Positions 14,091 through 23,522 of a DNA stretch of 64,000 nucleotides are shown here, in pieces. The DNA comes from Cafeteria roenbergensis. Taxonomy: Eukaryota; Sar; Bigyra; Bicosoecida; Cafeteriaceae. Location: NCBI GenBank assembly GCA_008330645.1, contig VLTN01000050.1:124001-188000 (forward strand), in the 5' to 3' direction. The position numbers and the translations under genes are program-made. Numbering within the stretch: position 1 is the first letter of the stretch; every line of letters starts with the position of its first letter. The notes beneath the pieces were generated by a model. The model was given only the letters and a program-made list of their open reading frames with translations, made no database searches and was not told the origin of the DNA.

Positions 14091-14444
14091 GTGGCCGGGG
14101 TCAGCCGGGCAGCGCCGCAGGCCCGAGGGGTGGAGTGGGGCGGCTGCCGCAGTTTCGAAGCAACGCGCTGGCCGGACACTGGCCACTGCGATGGCAGGTT
14201 GCGTTGCTGTGGTCCTCGCAAGCAAGTCCGCCCAAAGAGCGTCCCTGGAAGCCAGCGCGGGGCGAGGTCCCCACTCCGCGAGGCGGCCAGCTGCTGCAAC
14301 GGCGCCAGCCCTGCGGCCGCACGAGCCCGTGGCCAGCCCGTGCGAGGTGGCCGCGCTGGGGTGAAGGCGAGGAGGCGCCCCCGACCGTCGCGCACCCCTC
14401 GCATTCCGCTGCGCCGGCGTCGCCCGAACCCCGTTTCGGCGACT

Positions 14445-16723
14445 ATGAACGAAACGGGCGTGGTGTGCGAATCGCTCAGCATCGACTTTGGCCAATGCGG
14501 GGGTCTTGGGGAGTGCACTGGGGTCCTCTCGACGCTGGTTGATGCCAGCCAAACTGTTGGTGCCTGCGACTGCCAGCCCGGCTACCGAGGCGCGGTGGAC
14601 TTCCTCTCACGCCAGGACACAATCTGCGACACCTACGAACCCGCAGTCCAATTCTTGTGGGGGCTCGTGCTCCTGGCAGCGCTCGGCCTCATATTCCAAA
14701 TGTCTGGCAAGGTTTCCTTCCTCTGCTACGTGCTGGCCGCAAGGGCCGGTCCGGCGTTTGGCTTCCGCATGGCGTCCACCAAGGACAGGTGCATCGACTA
14801 CACTTGCTGGCGCAGGCCGGGGCAGCGCTGCTCGTTCGGGCTGGTGAGACTCGCACCAGTCGCAGGGGCGGCCACAACGAGGCCGTCACACGCGCGTCAC
14901 GAGTCTCGCCTGGGCCCGGCTCGCTGAACTCCGTCGGCGGGACTTGCCATCGAGCTGGGCCCCCGGACCGCAGACCGCCCTGGTGGTGTTGGATGGGAGG
15001 GGGGGGGGTTGCGGTCGCGGGCGCCCACCCCTGCTGCATTGCCGGCTTGGGACGCAAGCAAAGGGGGCGCGTCGCATTCTTCCCGCGGTGCAAGGCTGGC
15101 CTGCCGGCTTTGACGCGCGCGCCCGATCGCACCTTGCTGCTGCCCGCCCGCAGACGCTTTGCTGGAGGTTCCTGAACGACAAAATCGGGCAAGTTCTGGT
15201 GCTCGCAAACCTGGCGGCGATTTGCTTCATTGCCCTTGCGTCCATCAAGATTCACATGCCCACTGCAGGTATTTCTTCCTCCACTGCGCCCGCCACGACC
15301 ATCACGTTCGGCCTGGCCTGCGGTTTTTTCTGGGGGCTCTCGCTTCTGTTCCTCTACAGGTGGGTGGTGGTCGCGTTTTCGGCGCCGATTCTGCGCGCGT
15401 CGGCAAGCGCGGTCAAAACGGCCGCCGCGCTGCAAAACGTGATCGTGACATTTCGAATCATGGCCACCACCACAATGCTGAGCATTGTCATCAGCAGCTT
15501 TGGCGGCCTGATCCCGGGACTCGGATCCTCGTACGGCATCGCGCTCCTGGGGGTGCACCTGCAGGGCATCGCGGGGTCCATGCTGTTCTTTGCCTTGTGG
15601 ACCATCCTCCTCAAAGGGGCCGAGCTCATTTCTGCCATGGAGGAAACCATTCGCCAAGAGGCAACAGCATCGGCATCCGGGACGGACGCGATGCCTATGA
15701 AGGACGTGCCCGACGAGCTGACCAGGCCAGACTCCTTTCACACATCGTGGTGGCTGTGTAGCCGCTCAGGAGGGCAGCTATGCTGCAGGGCGCCTTGTTG
15801 TGCCTCTGGGCGCACTGCCGCTGCTGTGGCCCCGTTCTCTTCAGCCAGCGCCACTGGAGTCGGAGTGGCTCGCCAGCAACCTCGCCATCGTCCCCAGCGG
15901 CCACACCAGCCCCACCTCTCTGCCAGCACGGCCGTTGCTTCCCCATCGGCAGTCACTGACTCAGATGGGGCTGCCTTTGCGGGCGCCCACCCTGACCGAG
16001 CCAAAGTAGGCTCGTACCTCGCGCTGCAGAGCCCGCTGGCCGGAACAGCGCCGGCAAAGCGGCGAACCCTCTCGAGCAGGGTACTCAACAGAGCCAGCGT
16101 TCACGTCGCGGGGAGCTCCAGGTCGTCGCTTACCCACCATGAAAGCGAAGGACGCCAGCCTCGCCGCTCTGCGTCGTTCACGGCGCTTTTGGCCCCGCAG
16201 CCGGCAGCGGCGGTGCCACACGGCTCGCTGCAACCATCCGCAGCCGCAGACTCCAAAGCGGCCGTTCTCGAGGGGCTCCGCCAGCACGTTGCGTGGACAG
16301 CGGGCATGCTGCCCGGCACCCCGGACGTCGAGGATGCGGAGCCCACAACCACCGACACGGACGGCTCGTTCATTGGCCTGTCGCGAAACAACAGCCATCA
16401 CAACATGGCGCAGCTGGCCGTGGCCAGCGGCACAGGCAAGACGCGCGCCGACCCGCAAAAGACGCAGTGGTCGCGCGAAGGACTGCAGTCTCAGGGAAAC
16501 AGCCAGACGTCGTCGCCCAGCGTGTCCGGCAGGCGTGCCAACATCTCTCAGACGCTGGCGAAGAGTCCGCGGAGGTCTGGCCGCGGCCGGCACTGGGCCC
16601 GGCTGCGAGAACATGCGCTGAGGGCGGCCATGCGAGCGGCGGGCATCGGCAAGTCGCCACCAGGCACGGAGCGCGGCCGTGCAAGTGGAAGTGACGGCGA
16701 GGGCGACGCGTACCACGGCGGCG

Positions 16724-16754
<31 letters not shown>

Positions 16755-18888
16755 TGATGATGATGACGACGACGACGGCACCGCTGCCGCAGGCGGGGTT
16801 CAAGGGCGCGGTGGTGGAGCCGGTCGGGGAAAGCGCAAGCCGCACCCGCGAGGCCGTGTCGCCAGGCGGTTCAACGGCAGCTCGCTAGCGTTCGACAGTC
16901 TGGCCGAGCGCGACGCGTTCGCAAGCGGCAGCCTCAACGCTGCTTCGGCCGCAGTCCGCCGCCTGGCAAATCGGGAGCGGATGCTGCTCCGAGCCGGCTT
17001 GCCGGACCCCGCTGCCGCGGACGCTGCCGTTGCCGCCGACCCGGCCTCCAGCCAGGCGCAAGACGTGCCCAGCAGCCGCACTCGACTCGTGGATTCGCTC
17101 CCCGACGAGGTGGAGCCTGCTCCCGTTCGCTGGCATCGCAGGCACCGCCTCCGTTGCGGCAGTGACAGCTTCCTCTTCGCTCTGGGCTCCGATCGGCACG
17201 AAGCGGCCGCCACCACGCGACACGAGCAACGGGCACTCAAGCTCGCCGGCCACGCCTCGGCTGAGAGCCCTGAGCCCGATCACCCTCGCCTGGCCCAGTC
17301 GCCCGGCGACCCGCAGTCTCTGCCCATCGGCGTCGCAGGGCGTTCGAGGCAGGCGCCGTGGATTGCCTCGTCTGAGCGGCCCAGCAGCCTCCCCGTCTCC
17401 CTTCTCGCATCCATGCCCGGAGCTGCGGTTTCGTCGATCGCAAGCCCCGCTCCTGCTCCCGAGCACCCTGCGCCTCCCTCGTCCCTGCCCTCCCGCCGAG
17501 GCACCGCCAGCGCTGCCTCCGGGCCGCCCTTGAATCGGGCGATCGGCGAACAGTCCCCCCACGCAACGCTGGTGCCCATTCTGAAGACGTCTTCCTCGTC
17601 TCACCATATGGGCTTCGCTGCTGCGACGGCAGCAGGGCCAGCGTGGCCGCGGAGCAGCAGCCCCTCGCGCGCCGGACAGCGCTTGTCGCCCAGCGACTGG
17701 CACGGCTCTGCGCATGAGGCCGCGGCCATGCAGCTGGTGCAGCAGGTGTCCGACCGGCGCCGGGCGGTCGGGGCGCACCACTCCCCACTGAACTTAACCC
17801 CGCACGCGCTGGCACCGGCAGAGTCACTGGCAAGCCCCGTCCTTTCGGCCGGGCGCGTGGCAGGCCTCGGTGCGGATGCGACGGCTGCTGCCTCCGCCTT
17901 CCGAACTGCCGACGGCGGCCACCCTGTGGCGCTGAGCTCCGTGCGGACCACTGAGCAGCAGCAAGCGAGCTCCGCCTCCCCAGTGGCCGCCACCGGCCGT
18001 GGCGCGGCCACCTGTACCTCCTCTGGCAGGCAGCCGGCCGCCTCCAAGAGCATGCGCTTCAGGGCGCACTCCTATGCGGGGTCTGCGGCCGGTGCAGGGT
18101 CGCGTCGCAACCTGGTCGACGAGCCTCAGCGCGTGTCGCTGCAGGCGAAGAAGCCCGCCTTGAAGGCCCGCGCTATTTCCCCGCCGCCTCAGCCTGTCCG
18201 ATACGTCATGGGCCAGGGCCTGGAGGGGGTAGACCCGCGCGACGCGCTGGCGAGGCACGACGTGGTTGCTGTCGACGTCACAGAGGCCCTCAGGGCGGCG
18301 CGGGGCGTGCACGGGAGGCGACGCGGGAGTGCGCGGGGCGCAAGCATGTCCGGGGGCGCCAGCCCCGCGCTGAGCAGGACAAACAGCGATGGGTCTGCCA
18401 ACAACCAGACCGTTGTTGTGATGCACACCGGCGTGCTGCGCTCCAGGCATCAGCGGCGCCTCCTCGTCCAGAGCCTGGAGCGCTTTAAGCGCGTCCGCTG
18501 GAGCCTCTTCTTCAACTTCCTCGGCCAGGCCGCCTTCATGATGACCTTTCTCTATTGGGACTTTCTCAGGTCGAAAATCGACTACGAGCTTCCCACCTCG
18601 TGGTTCGCGGGCCACGTCCTCGCCATTTACGTCATTGCCGCCCTCAGGGTCCCGGTCCCGGACCACATGGAGTCCTCCACGCGCAAGAAGAAGCGGCGCG
18701 GCGGCCGGGCGAGTTCCCGCAGCCGCCGCGACGCTGACACGGCCGAGGAGGCGAACATCGAGCCCGGAAGCCACGCGGCGCGCTGCCGCGCGGTTCGCAC
18801 GGTCTTCTGCTGGCCATGCATGCGGAACCCGCGCCTCGTGATGGTGCTCAGTGCATTCTACGCTGGGAAGGGCGGACCCCGTGTGTAG
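14445..18888 (+). CDS. EGF-like, probably seven-helix membrane protein with ~900-residue internal loop
   Basis: Two exons, 14445-14843 and 15154-18888, are joined by a 310-nt phase-0 intron (CTG|gtgaga; cccgcag|ACG), giving 1377 residues. The N-terminus lacks an obvious signal peptide but has an EGF-like Cys pattern: CGGLGEC, then CDCQPGYRG. Five hydrophobic helices follow: AVQFLWGLVLLAALG, VLVLANLAAICFIAL, FGLACGFFWGLSLLFL, MATTTMLSIVISSFGG and LQGIAGSMLFFALWTIL. Then come about 900 residues of Ser/Ala/Pro/Arg-rich low-complexity sequence with an uninterrupted run of about 15 Asp (16735-16782), and two more helices (LFFNFLGQAAFMMTFLYW, WFAGHVLAIYVIAALRV). The tail is basic, with RKKKRRGGR. 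Seven helices with a very long loop between five and six recall a receptor with an expanded third intracellular loop, but no receptor family is identified. A hidden intron near 15740-15850 cannot be excluded. Confidence 0.65.
16735..16782 (+). repeat. GAC/GAT codon repeat (poly-Asp)
   Basis: A trinucleotide run encodes about 15 consecutive Asp in the long loop of the EGF-like membrane protein. Mixed GAC and GAT codons suggest it has been kept at protein level, not just expanded by slippage. Confidence 0.85.
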
Positions 18889-19174
18889 CGGCCCGGCGGC
18901 ACCAGCGCGGCAGCGCCACTCCGGTTTGTCTTGTGGCCGACACCTGCTGCCAAGGGAGCTTGGAAACAGCAAACGGCATCTTGTTCCAGCCTGCGCCTGA
19001 TCCCCATTGATGTTGGTGCTTTCATTTCGTTTGCGAGGCCGGAATCTCCGGCACCCAAGTTGTTGCTGCGGGAGTGCGCTTCGATTCGGGCGTGTTGCTT
19101 GCTTTGCGCAGTCGGCCGGCGCTGGCCAGGCGACTCCACACATCCCTGGTGCGCCTTGCTTGCCGCGTTGCTGG

Positions 19175-20531
19175 TCACCGCCGGCCCATGCTGGTCGCCA
19201 CAGCGTCTTTGCAAGTCTCAAACAGCGCCATTGAGATGGCGGTGGTCGGCGTGTGAAACGCCACCCTGGTGCCCGCCCCGCGCATCATGGCGCGCAGCCC
19301 CTCCTCCGCTGCCATGCGGCGCAGGCCCTGGATCAGCCCCGTGTACCCGAAGTCCAGCCCGGCGCCCCCCCGCTGCACCTGCAGCCGTAGCTTGACCAGG
19401 TCGAGCGGGTTGGTCAGAACCGACGCCGCGGCTCCTGCCGACGCTCCGCTGAGCAAGCTGGCCCAGAAGGGCATCTGGGCGGCCCCTCGCGGCGCCTCGG
19501 GCCCAGCATGGCCGAGGTATGCCGCCTTGGCCGCCTCGTAAAATGCAAAGTAGAGGGCGCTGAAGGGTCCGAAGGACCCCACCGTGGCCCAGTAGCCGCG
19601 GTACACCCCCGCCAGGCCCTCGCCCCTGTAGATGCTGGTGATGGCGTGGACCGTGCCGGTGTAGTACGTCGTCCCTGCTCCGGCCGGGCGGCCCCCCTGC
19701 ACCTGCATGCGCTCCTTGATCACGTCCACGGGCACGAACAGGACGCAGCTGAGCGCCTCTGCGATCAGCCCGGCCGACAGGTGCGAGAGCGCCGCTGGCG
19801 CCCCTGGAAGAGCGCGCTTCAGTGCGTCACGGGATCCCTGCGGGGCGGAGGCCAGCGCACGGAGGCGGAGCAGGTGGCACCGCGAATGCGGCCGCAAAAA
19901 CCCGGCCCGGGAAGGGGCGGGGCAGGGCGCTGCCGGTTGCCCCCTCACCTCGTAACCAGTGAAGTAGAGCACGGAGGCGAAGGGCCCCAGCGTGAGGGTG
20001 ACGCCCAGCCCGCGGTAGAGGCCACGCAGCCCCTCGGTGCGGGCGATGGTGCGCAGCAGCTCCAGCGCCGAAGGGGGGCGCGCGCCGGCCGCCATTGAGC
20101 CCGCACGGAGGGTCTGCAGCCGGGCCTTCAGAGTGTCCAGCGGGTGCGTGGGCAGCCGGGCGAGCGTGCCCGAAAGGGCGCTTCCCTGCAGCAACACACA
20201 CAGGGCGAATCAGGCGCTTCGAGGCGTGGCCAAGTCCGGCCAAGCGCCACGCGCCAGGCCCCCACGAACATCCAGCGCCCTTCAGCCACCCTCGCCACTC
20301 ACCAGCATCGTGGGAGCGTAGTCCTGCGGAGAACCGGCCACGACCAAAAGCACAAACGTCTGCATTGAACGTGCTCGGTCACTGCTTGCTTCTCAAGCTG
20401 CCGCCCCAGCACTGCCCTGTTCTGCGTGGAAGCCAACGCTGCTGTGTGTGTGTGTCGTGAGCGGGGAGGCGGGGTGGGGGAGGGGTGAGGCGTGGGAGCA
20501 CTCGACCCCATCGCCTCACCTTGGCTTGCAT
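19175..20531 (-). CDS. Mitochondrial carrier family (SLC25-type) protein
   Basis: Four coding exons, 20531-20520, 20323-20303, 20185-19949 and 19837-19175, all with phase-0 introns, give 310 residues, the standard carrier length. Three repeats are visible, each with the P-x-[DE]-x-x-[KR] signature: PLDTLK (about 26), PVDVIK (about 126) and PLDLVK (about 234). Each is followed by an EGLRGLYRG-type motif (the second reads EGLAGVYRG). Such proteins exchange metabolites across the inner mitochondrial membrane; the substrate cannot be read from sequence. The first two coding exons are tiny: 12 nt (MQAK) and 21 nt (DYAPTML). If exon 1 is wrong, translation could start at the ATG at 20308, in exon 2, two codons before its donor. 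The gene is convergent with the EGF-like gene across 286 bp. Confidence 0.9.
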
Positions 20532-20719
20532 GCTGTCAGCGCCGTCACAAGCAGACAGCGACCAGGCGCCGAGGCGAGCGCGCACCCCTCGCAGGCGACA
20601 GTGGTGGCAGCCAGGGGGGCTTCGCCAGAAAGGGCCTGGCGGTGTGGGCGCCGCGTGACTGAGTGCTGGCACGCGGATTGCCGTTCCCAGTCGCGAGTTT
20701 AGCTTCGGTGGCGTCATCA

Positions 20720-22135
20720 TCACGCGTGGCTCTGCTTGGCCCTCCGGCGCAACCCGTCGACGCCTGCGGGCGGCCCCGCGCTGGCCGCCGCCTCGACGCC
20801 TCCACTCGCGCCCTCGTGCCTTCCCCCGGCCCGCTCCGACGCAGGAAGCTCGCCGGGGCTCGCCCAGTGCACCGTCAGCGTGTCGCCGGAGCGAAGGTCA
20901 GCAGCGTCGGCATCATCCACCAGCTCCACGCTGTCCGTCTGGCTCACAATGCGAACGACGCCCAGAAGGCGCAGAGCCTCTGCTGGAGACGCCCCGCCCA
21001 GCCGCGCCGCCAGGCCCCCGGCCCGCTGCTCTGCAGGCTTCGCCCGCAGCATCGCCGCTGCCTCCCCTCCGGGCCGCAGCTTGGCTACCAGCACCACTGC
21101 CAGGTCGGACAGGGACTGCGGGGCTCCTCGGAGCACCAGCTTGCGCGCAAACTCCTCGTCCGCGGACACGCACCGAAGGCGAAACTCCGAGCCGCCCGTC
21201 GCCCCCACCCCCGCGACCACCCCCGCCGCCGCCGCTTGCGAGCCTCCGGTCGGTGTGGTGTCATCGGCGGGGCCTGGCGCGGCGCGCTCGCACCAGGAGC
21301 AGCACCACCGGGGGCAGCAGCAGCAGCAGCTGCCGCAGCCGAAACCGCAGCAGAGCCAGCCGCACCAGCGCTGGAAGAAAGAAGACCCTGGCCTCGTTGC
21401 AGACCCGACTGCTGCCGAGGTACCACGCTCCCGTGAGCCTTCGACAACGGCCTGGAGCCTCTCCACGGTGCGCTCGGCGGCGGCGTCCACGCTGGCGCGA
21501 GTGGCGGTGCGTGCCGTCGGACCGCCGCCAGCGGCCCCGGGCGGAACCGAACCGTCAGTCCTGACCGCCAGGGCCTGCTTCCAGACCACCCCAGCCGCCC
21601 TGCGTTGCACGGCATCGCGGAAGACGTGCGCGCAGCCGGGACCTCACTGCAGCCGTCAGGGCGGCCCAACGCGGCTGGCCTGTGCCAGCCCTGGATGCGG
21701 CCGACAGCAGTACTCACCAGAGAAACGCAACCGTGACCATGGAGACAGCAATGGCTACAGGCAATGCCCCGATGATCCTGCGGGCGAGCGGCGGGGGCGC
21801 CGCATGCGGGGGCCGACGCTCGCGCCACGCGTCAGGCAGGGGGCTGGCTTCCCCGACGACGAAGCGCGTCCTCGCCCGAGCAGCGGTATTGCTTCGAGAG
21901 AGGCATCGCCTGCTGGTGGCGCGAGGCCTCACGAGGTCAACGCCATGGCCGCGTCAACGTTGTTTGGAAAGGCGGCTCGTGAGACTTGCCAGATGACCCC
22001 GATGTACGCGTCAAACGACTGCACCAGCCCGTGCATGAGCCACCTGCTGGCAGCCGCCATCTGCACACTCCCCCCGCTGGCCAGGGGATCGCTGCGCGTG
22101 CCCGCTCGGCCCTGATCGGCCTGCGCCTGCCGCAT
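20720..22135 (-). CDS. Single-helix protein with Cys-rich segment and possible ubiquitin-like/PB1-like domain
   Basis: Three exons, 22135-21933, 21777-21718 and 21599-20720, with introns of 155 and 118 nt (both phase 2), give 380 residues. Order: an amphipathic N-terminus (WLMHGLVQSFDAYIGVIW); a membrane helix split over the junctions (about 69-92, IIGALPVAIAVSMVTVAFLW); a charged helical part; a strikingly Cys/Trp-rich patch (about 167-191, with FGCGSCCCCC), which could be lipidated or bind metal; then a domain at about 226-334. That domain starts EFRLRCVSADEEFARKLVL and ends VELVDDADAADLRSGDTLTV. The pattern, a short strand, a helix, then a D/E-rich turn and GDTLTV, resembles a ubiquitin-like or PB1-like fold, but this is inference. 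I do not recognise the family. The gene is divergent from uS17m. Confidence 0.6.
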
Positions 22136-22634
22136 TGCTTGCGTTTCTTGCAAGATGCTTGATGGGCCGCCGGCAGAGCCGGCTCCTACAAAAAAGAGCA
22201 GCTGTGGGAGAGCTGGCGCCCCGCCTCACCGCGGGAGTCGGCCGTCCGGCCCGCAAGCGCTCGAGGAAAGCGCCAAGACCCGTGAGTGCGCAGGCTGCCG
22301 CGCCCGCGGGTGCCCACCGCGCTGCTGCGCTGTCACGGCCGGCCAGCGCGCTGTTGGACGGCGCGCCTTGGTCGGAGCGTCCGGACACGCCGCCGAGCCC
22401 GGCCTGCGCGCAGCGTGCTCCGGCAATCGTTGGGGTTAAGGGGAGGGGGTGGCTGCCCAGCTGCGCCAGCGCTCTCGTGGCGGAGCGGGCACCACGGGGC
22501 GGGATCTGATCGGCCTGGGGGCTTTGCTCAGCGCCAGCAGGTCATCAGTTCTGTCCTCGTCCACCTTGCGCCCCCTTTCGCGAGCCGCAGCAAACCCCGC
22601 TCCAGGGCCGCCAGTTCCGCGCCCCGCTCGAGTC
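22136..22634. promoter_or_regulatory. Divergent spacer between the Cys-rich protein gene and uS17m
   Basis: This 499-bp stretch separates two outward-facing start codons and so holds both promoters and 5' UTRs. No TATA box or repeat stands out. The gene models assume no coding in it; a 5'-UTR exon on either side cannot be excluded. Confidence 0.4.
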
Positions 22635-23072
22635 ATGCGCCGCCTCAAGAAGGTCGTGGGCACCGTTGTGTCGTCTTCCATGGACAAGACTGCCGTGGTG
22701 GAGGTGCAGCGCCTGTACGTGCACAGCAAGTACCGCCGGATCATGCGCAAGCGGCTCCGCTACTTTGCTCACGACGAGCACGACATTTGCGGTGTGGGAG
22801 ACCGCGTGCAAATCTGGCCCATGGGCGAGCGCATCGGCAAGAGATCCGCGCGCAAGACCTGGGCTGTCGTGGACATCCTTCACCGCCAGCCGCGCCTCGA
22901 AGGCGAGCCTTGCGAGCTGGCCTCGCTCATGCGCCCGGGAGAGGTTGTGGACGCGTCTCACCCTGTCGTTGCGGCCGCAAACAGCGTGATTGAGGCGCGA
23001 AAGACGGCGGAGGAGGCTGCCGCCGCCGCCGCTGACACTGCCGCTGAGCCCGACGCCGATGCCCGCGCTTGA
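22635..23072 (+). CDS. Mitochondrial ribosomal protein uS17m
   Basis: A single exon of 145 residues. The N-terminal 85 residues are the bacterial-type S17 OB fold: GTVVSSSMDKTAVVEVQRL, then HSKYRRIMRKRLRYFAHDE and GVGDRVQIWPMGERIGKRS. This matches the bacterial consensus blocks (MDKTvvVeV, K.hAHDe, GD.V.I.e.rPlSK.K). S17 binds 16S/12S rRNA in the small subunit. The bacterial-type sequence, without cytosolic uS17 features, plus a C-terminal Ala-rich extension, indicates an organelle ribosome, most likely mitochondrial. The basic N-terminus could serve as a targeting signal, but no long presequence is present. Start chosen at the first in-frame ATG preceding the conserved KVVGTVV strand. Confidence 0.92.
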   Translation: MRRLKKVVGTVVSSSMDKTAVVEVQRLYVHSKYRRIMRKRLRYFAHDEHDICGVGDRVQIWPMGERIGKRSARKTWAVVDILHRQPRLEGEPCELASLMRPGEVVDASHPVVAAANSVIEARKTAEEAAAAAADTAAEPDADARA

Positions 23073-23242
23073 GCGGTGGGGGGGAGGGGGGCTGCCAAGC
23101 CCGGCTCGGGCGCGTTGGGGGTGCGCCGCCATGGCAACGGGAGGTAGTGAGGCCCCGCCATACGAGGCCCGCTGCCCCCGTGTGTGGCGTGCTTGAGCCC
23201 AGCGCGCTGGGTCGCCGGCGCGACCGCCTGACCACCTGCTGG

Positions 23243-23349
23243 CGTGTGTGTGTTTGTGTCTGTGTCTCTGTGTCTCTGTCTGTGGGTTTGCGGGGCGATG
23301 GGGGAGAGCGTGTGCGTGCGTGCATGCGCGCGCGCGCGCGTGCGTGTGT
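23243..23349. repeat. TG/TC and TG/CG dinucleotide microsatellite
   Basis: Two adjoining tracts, 23243-23286 (gtgtgt with tctg interruptions) and 23308-23349 (gtgcgtgc, then cgcgcgcg). They lie in the convergent 3' spacer between uS17m and the 744-residue membrane protein. The alternating purine-pyrimidine sequence could adopt Z-DNA. Confidence 0.9.
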
Positions 23350-23406
23350 CCCGCTGGCGAGGGTCAGGGGCGGCAGACTGGCGACCTCTCTCAACCCAGC
23401 TCCAAC

Positions 23407-23430
23407 ACAGCAGCAGCAGCAGCAGCAACA
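23407..23430 (+). repeat. CAG trinucleotide run
   Basis: About seven CAG units in the same non-coding convergent spacer as the TG microsatellite. No ORF using it as poly-Gln looks real. Confidence 0.8.
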
Positions 23431-23522
23431 ACGCCTAGCCAACCCGACCCATGCACCGCGTCCCGCTCGCCGCTCCGAACGCGCCCTCGTGGACGGCAAA
23501 CCAAAACTGTCACTGGGCCCGG

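Noticed and set aside
21910-21932. A 23-nt intron (gtgagg...cagcag) in the Cys-rich protein gene
   Set aside because: It keeps the frame, but is far shorter than any other intron here. The alternative acceptor at 21778 gives a normal 155-nt intron and produces a clean membrane helix.
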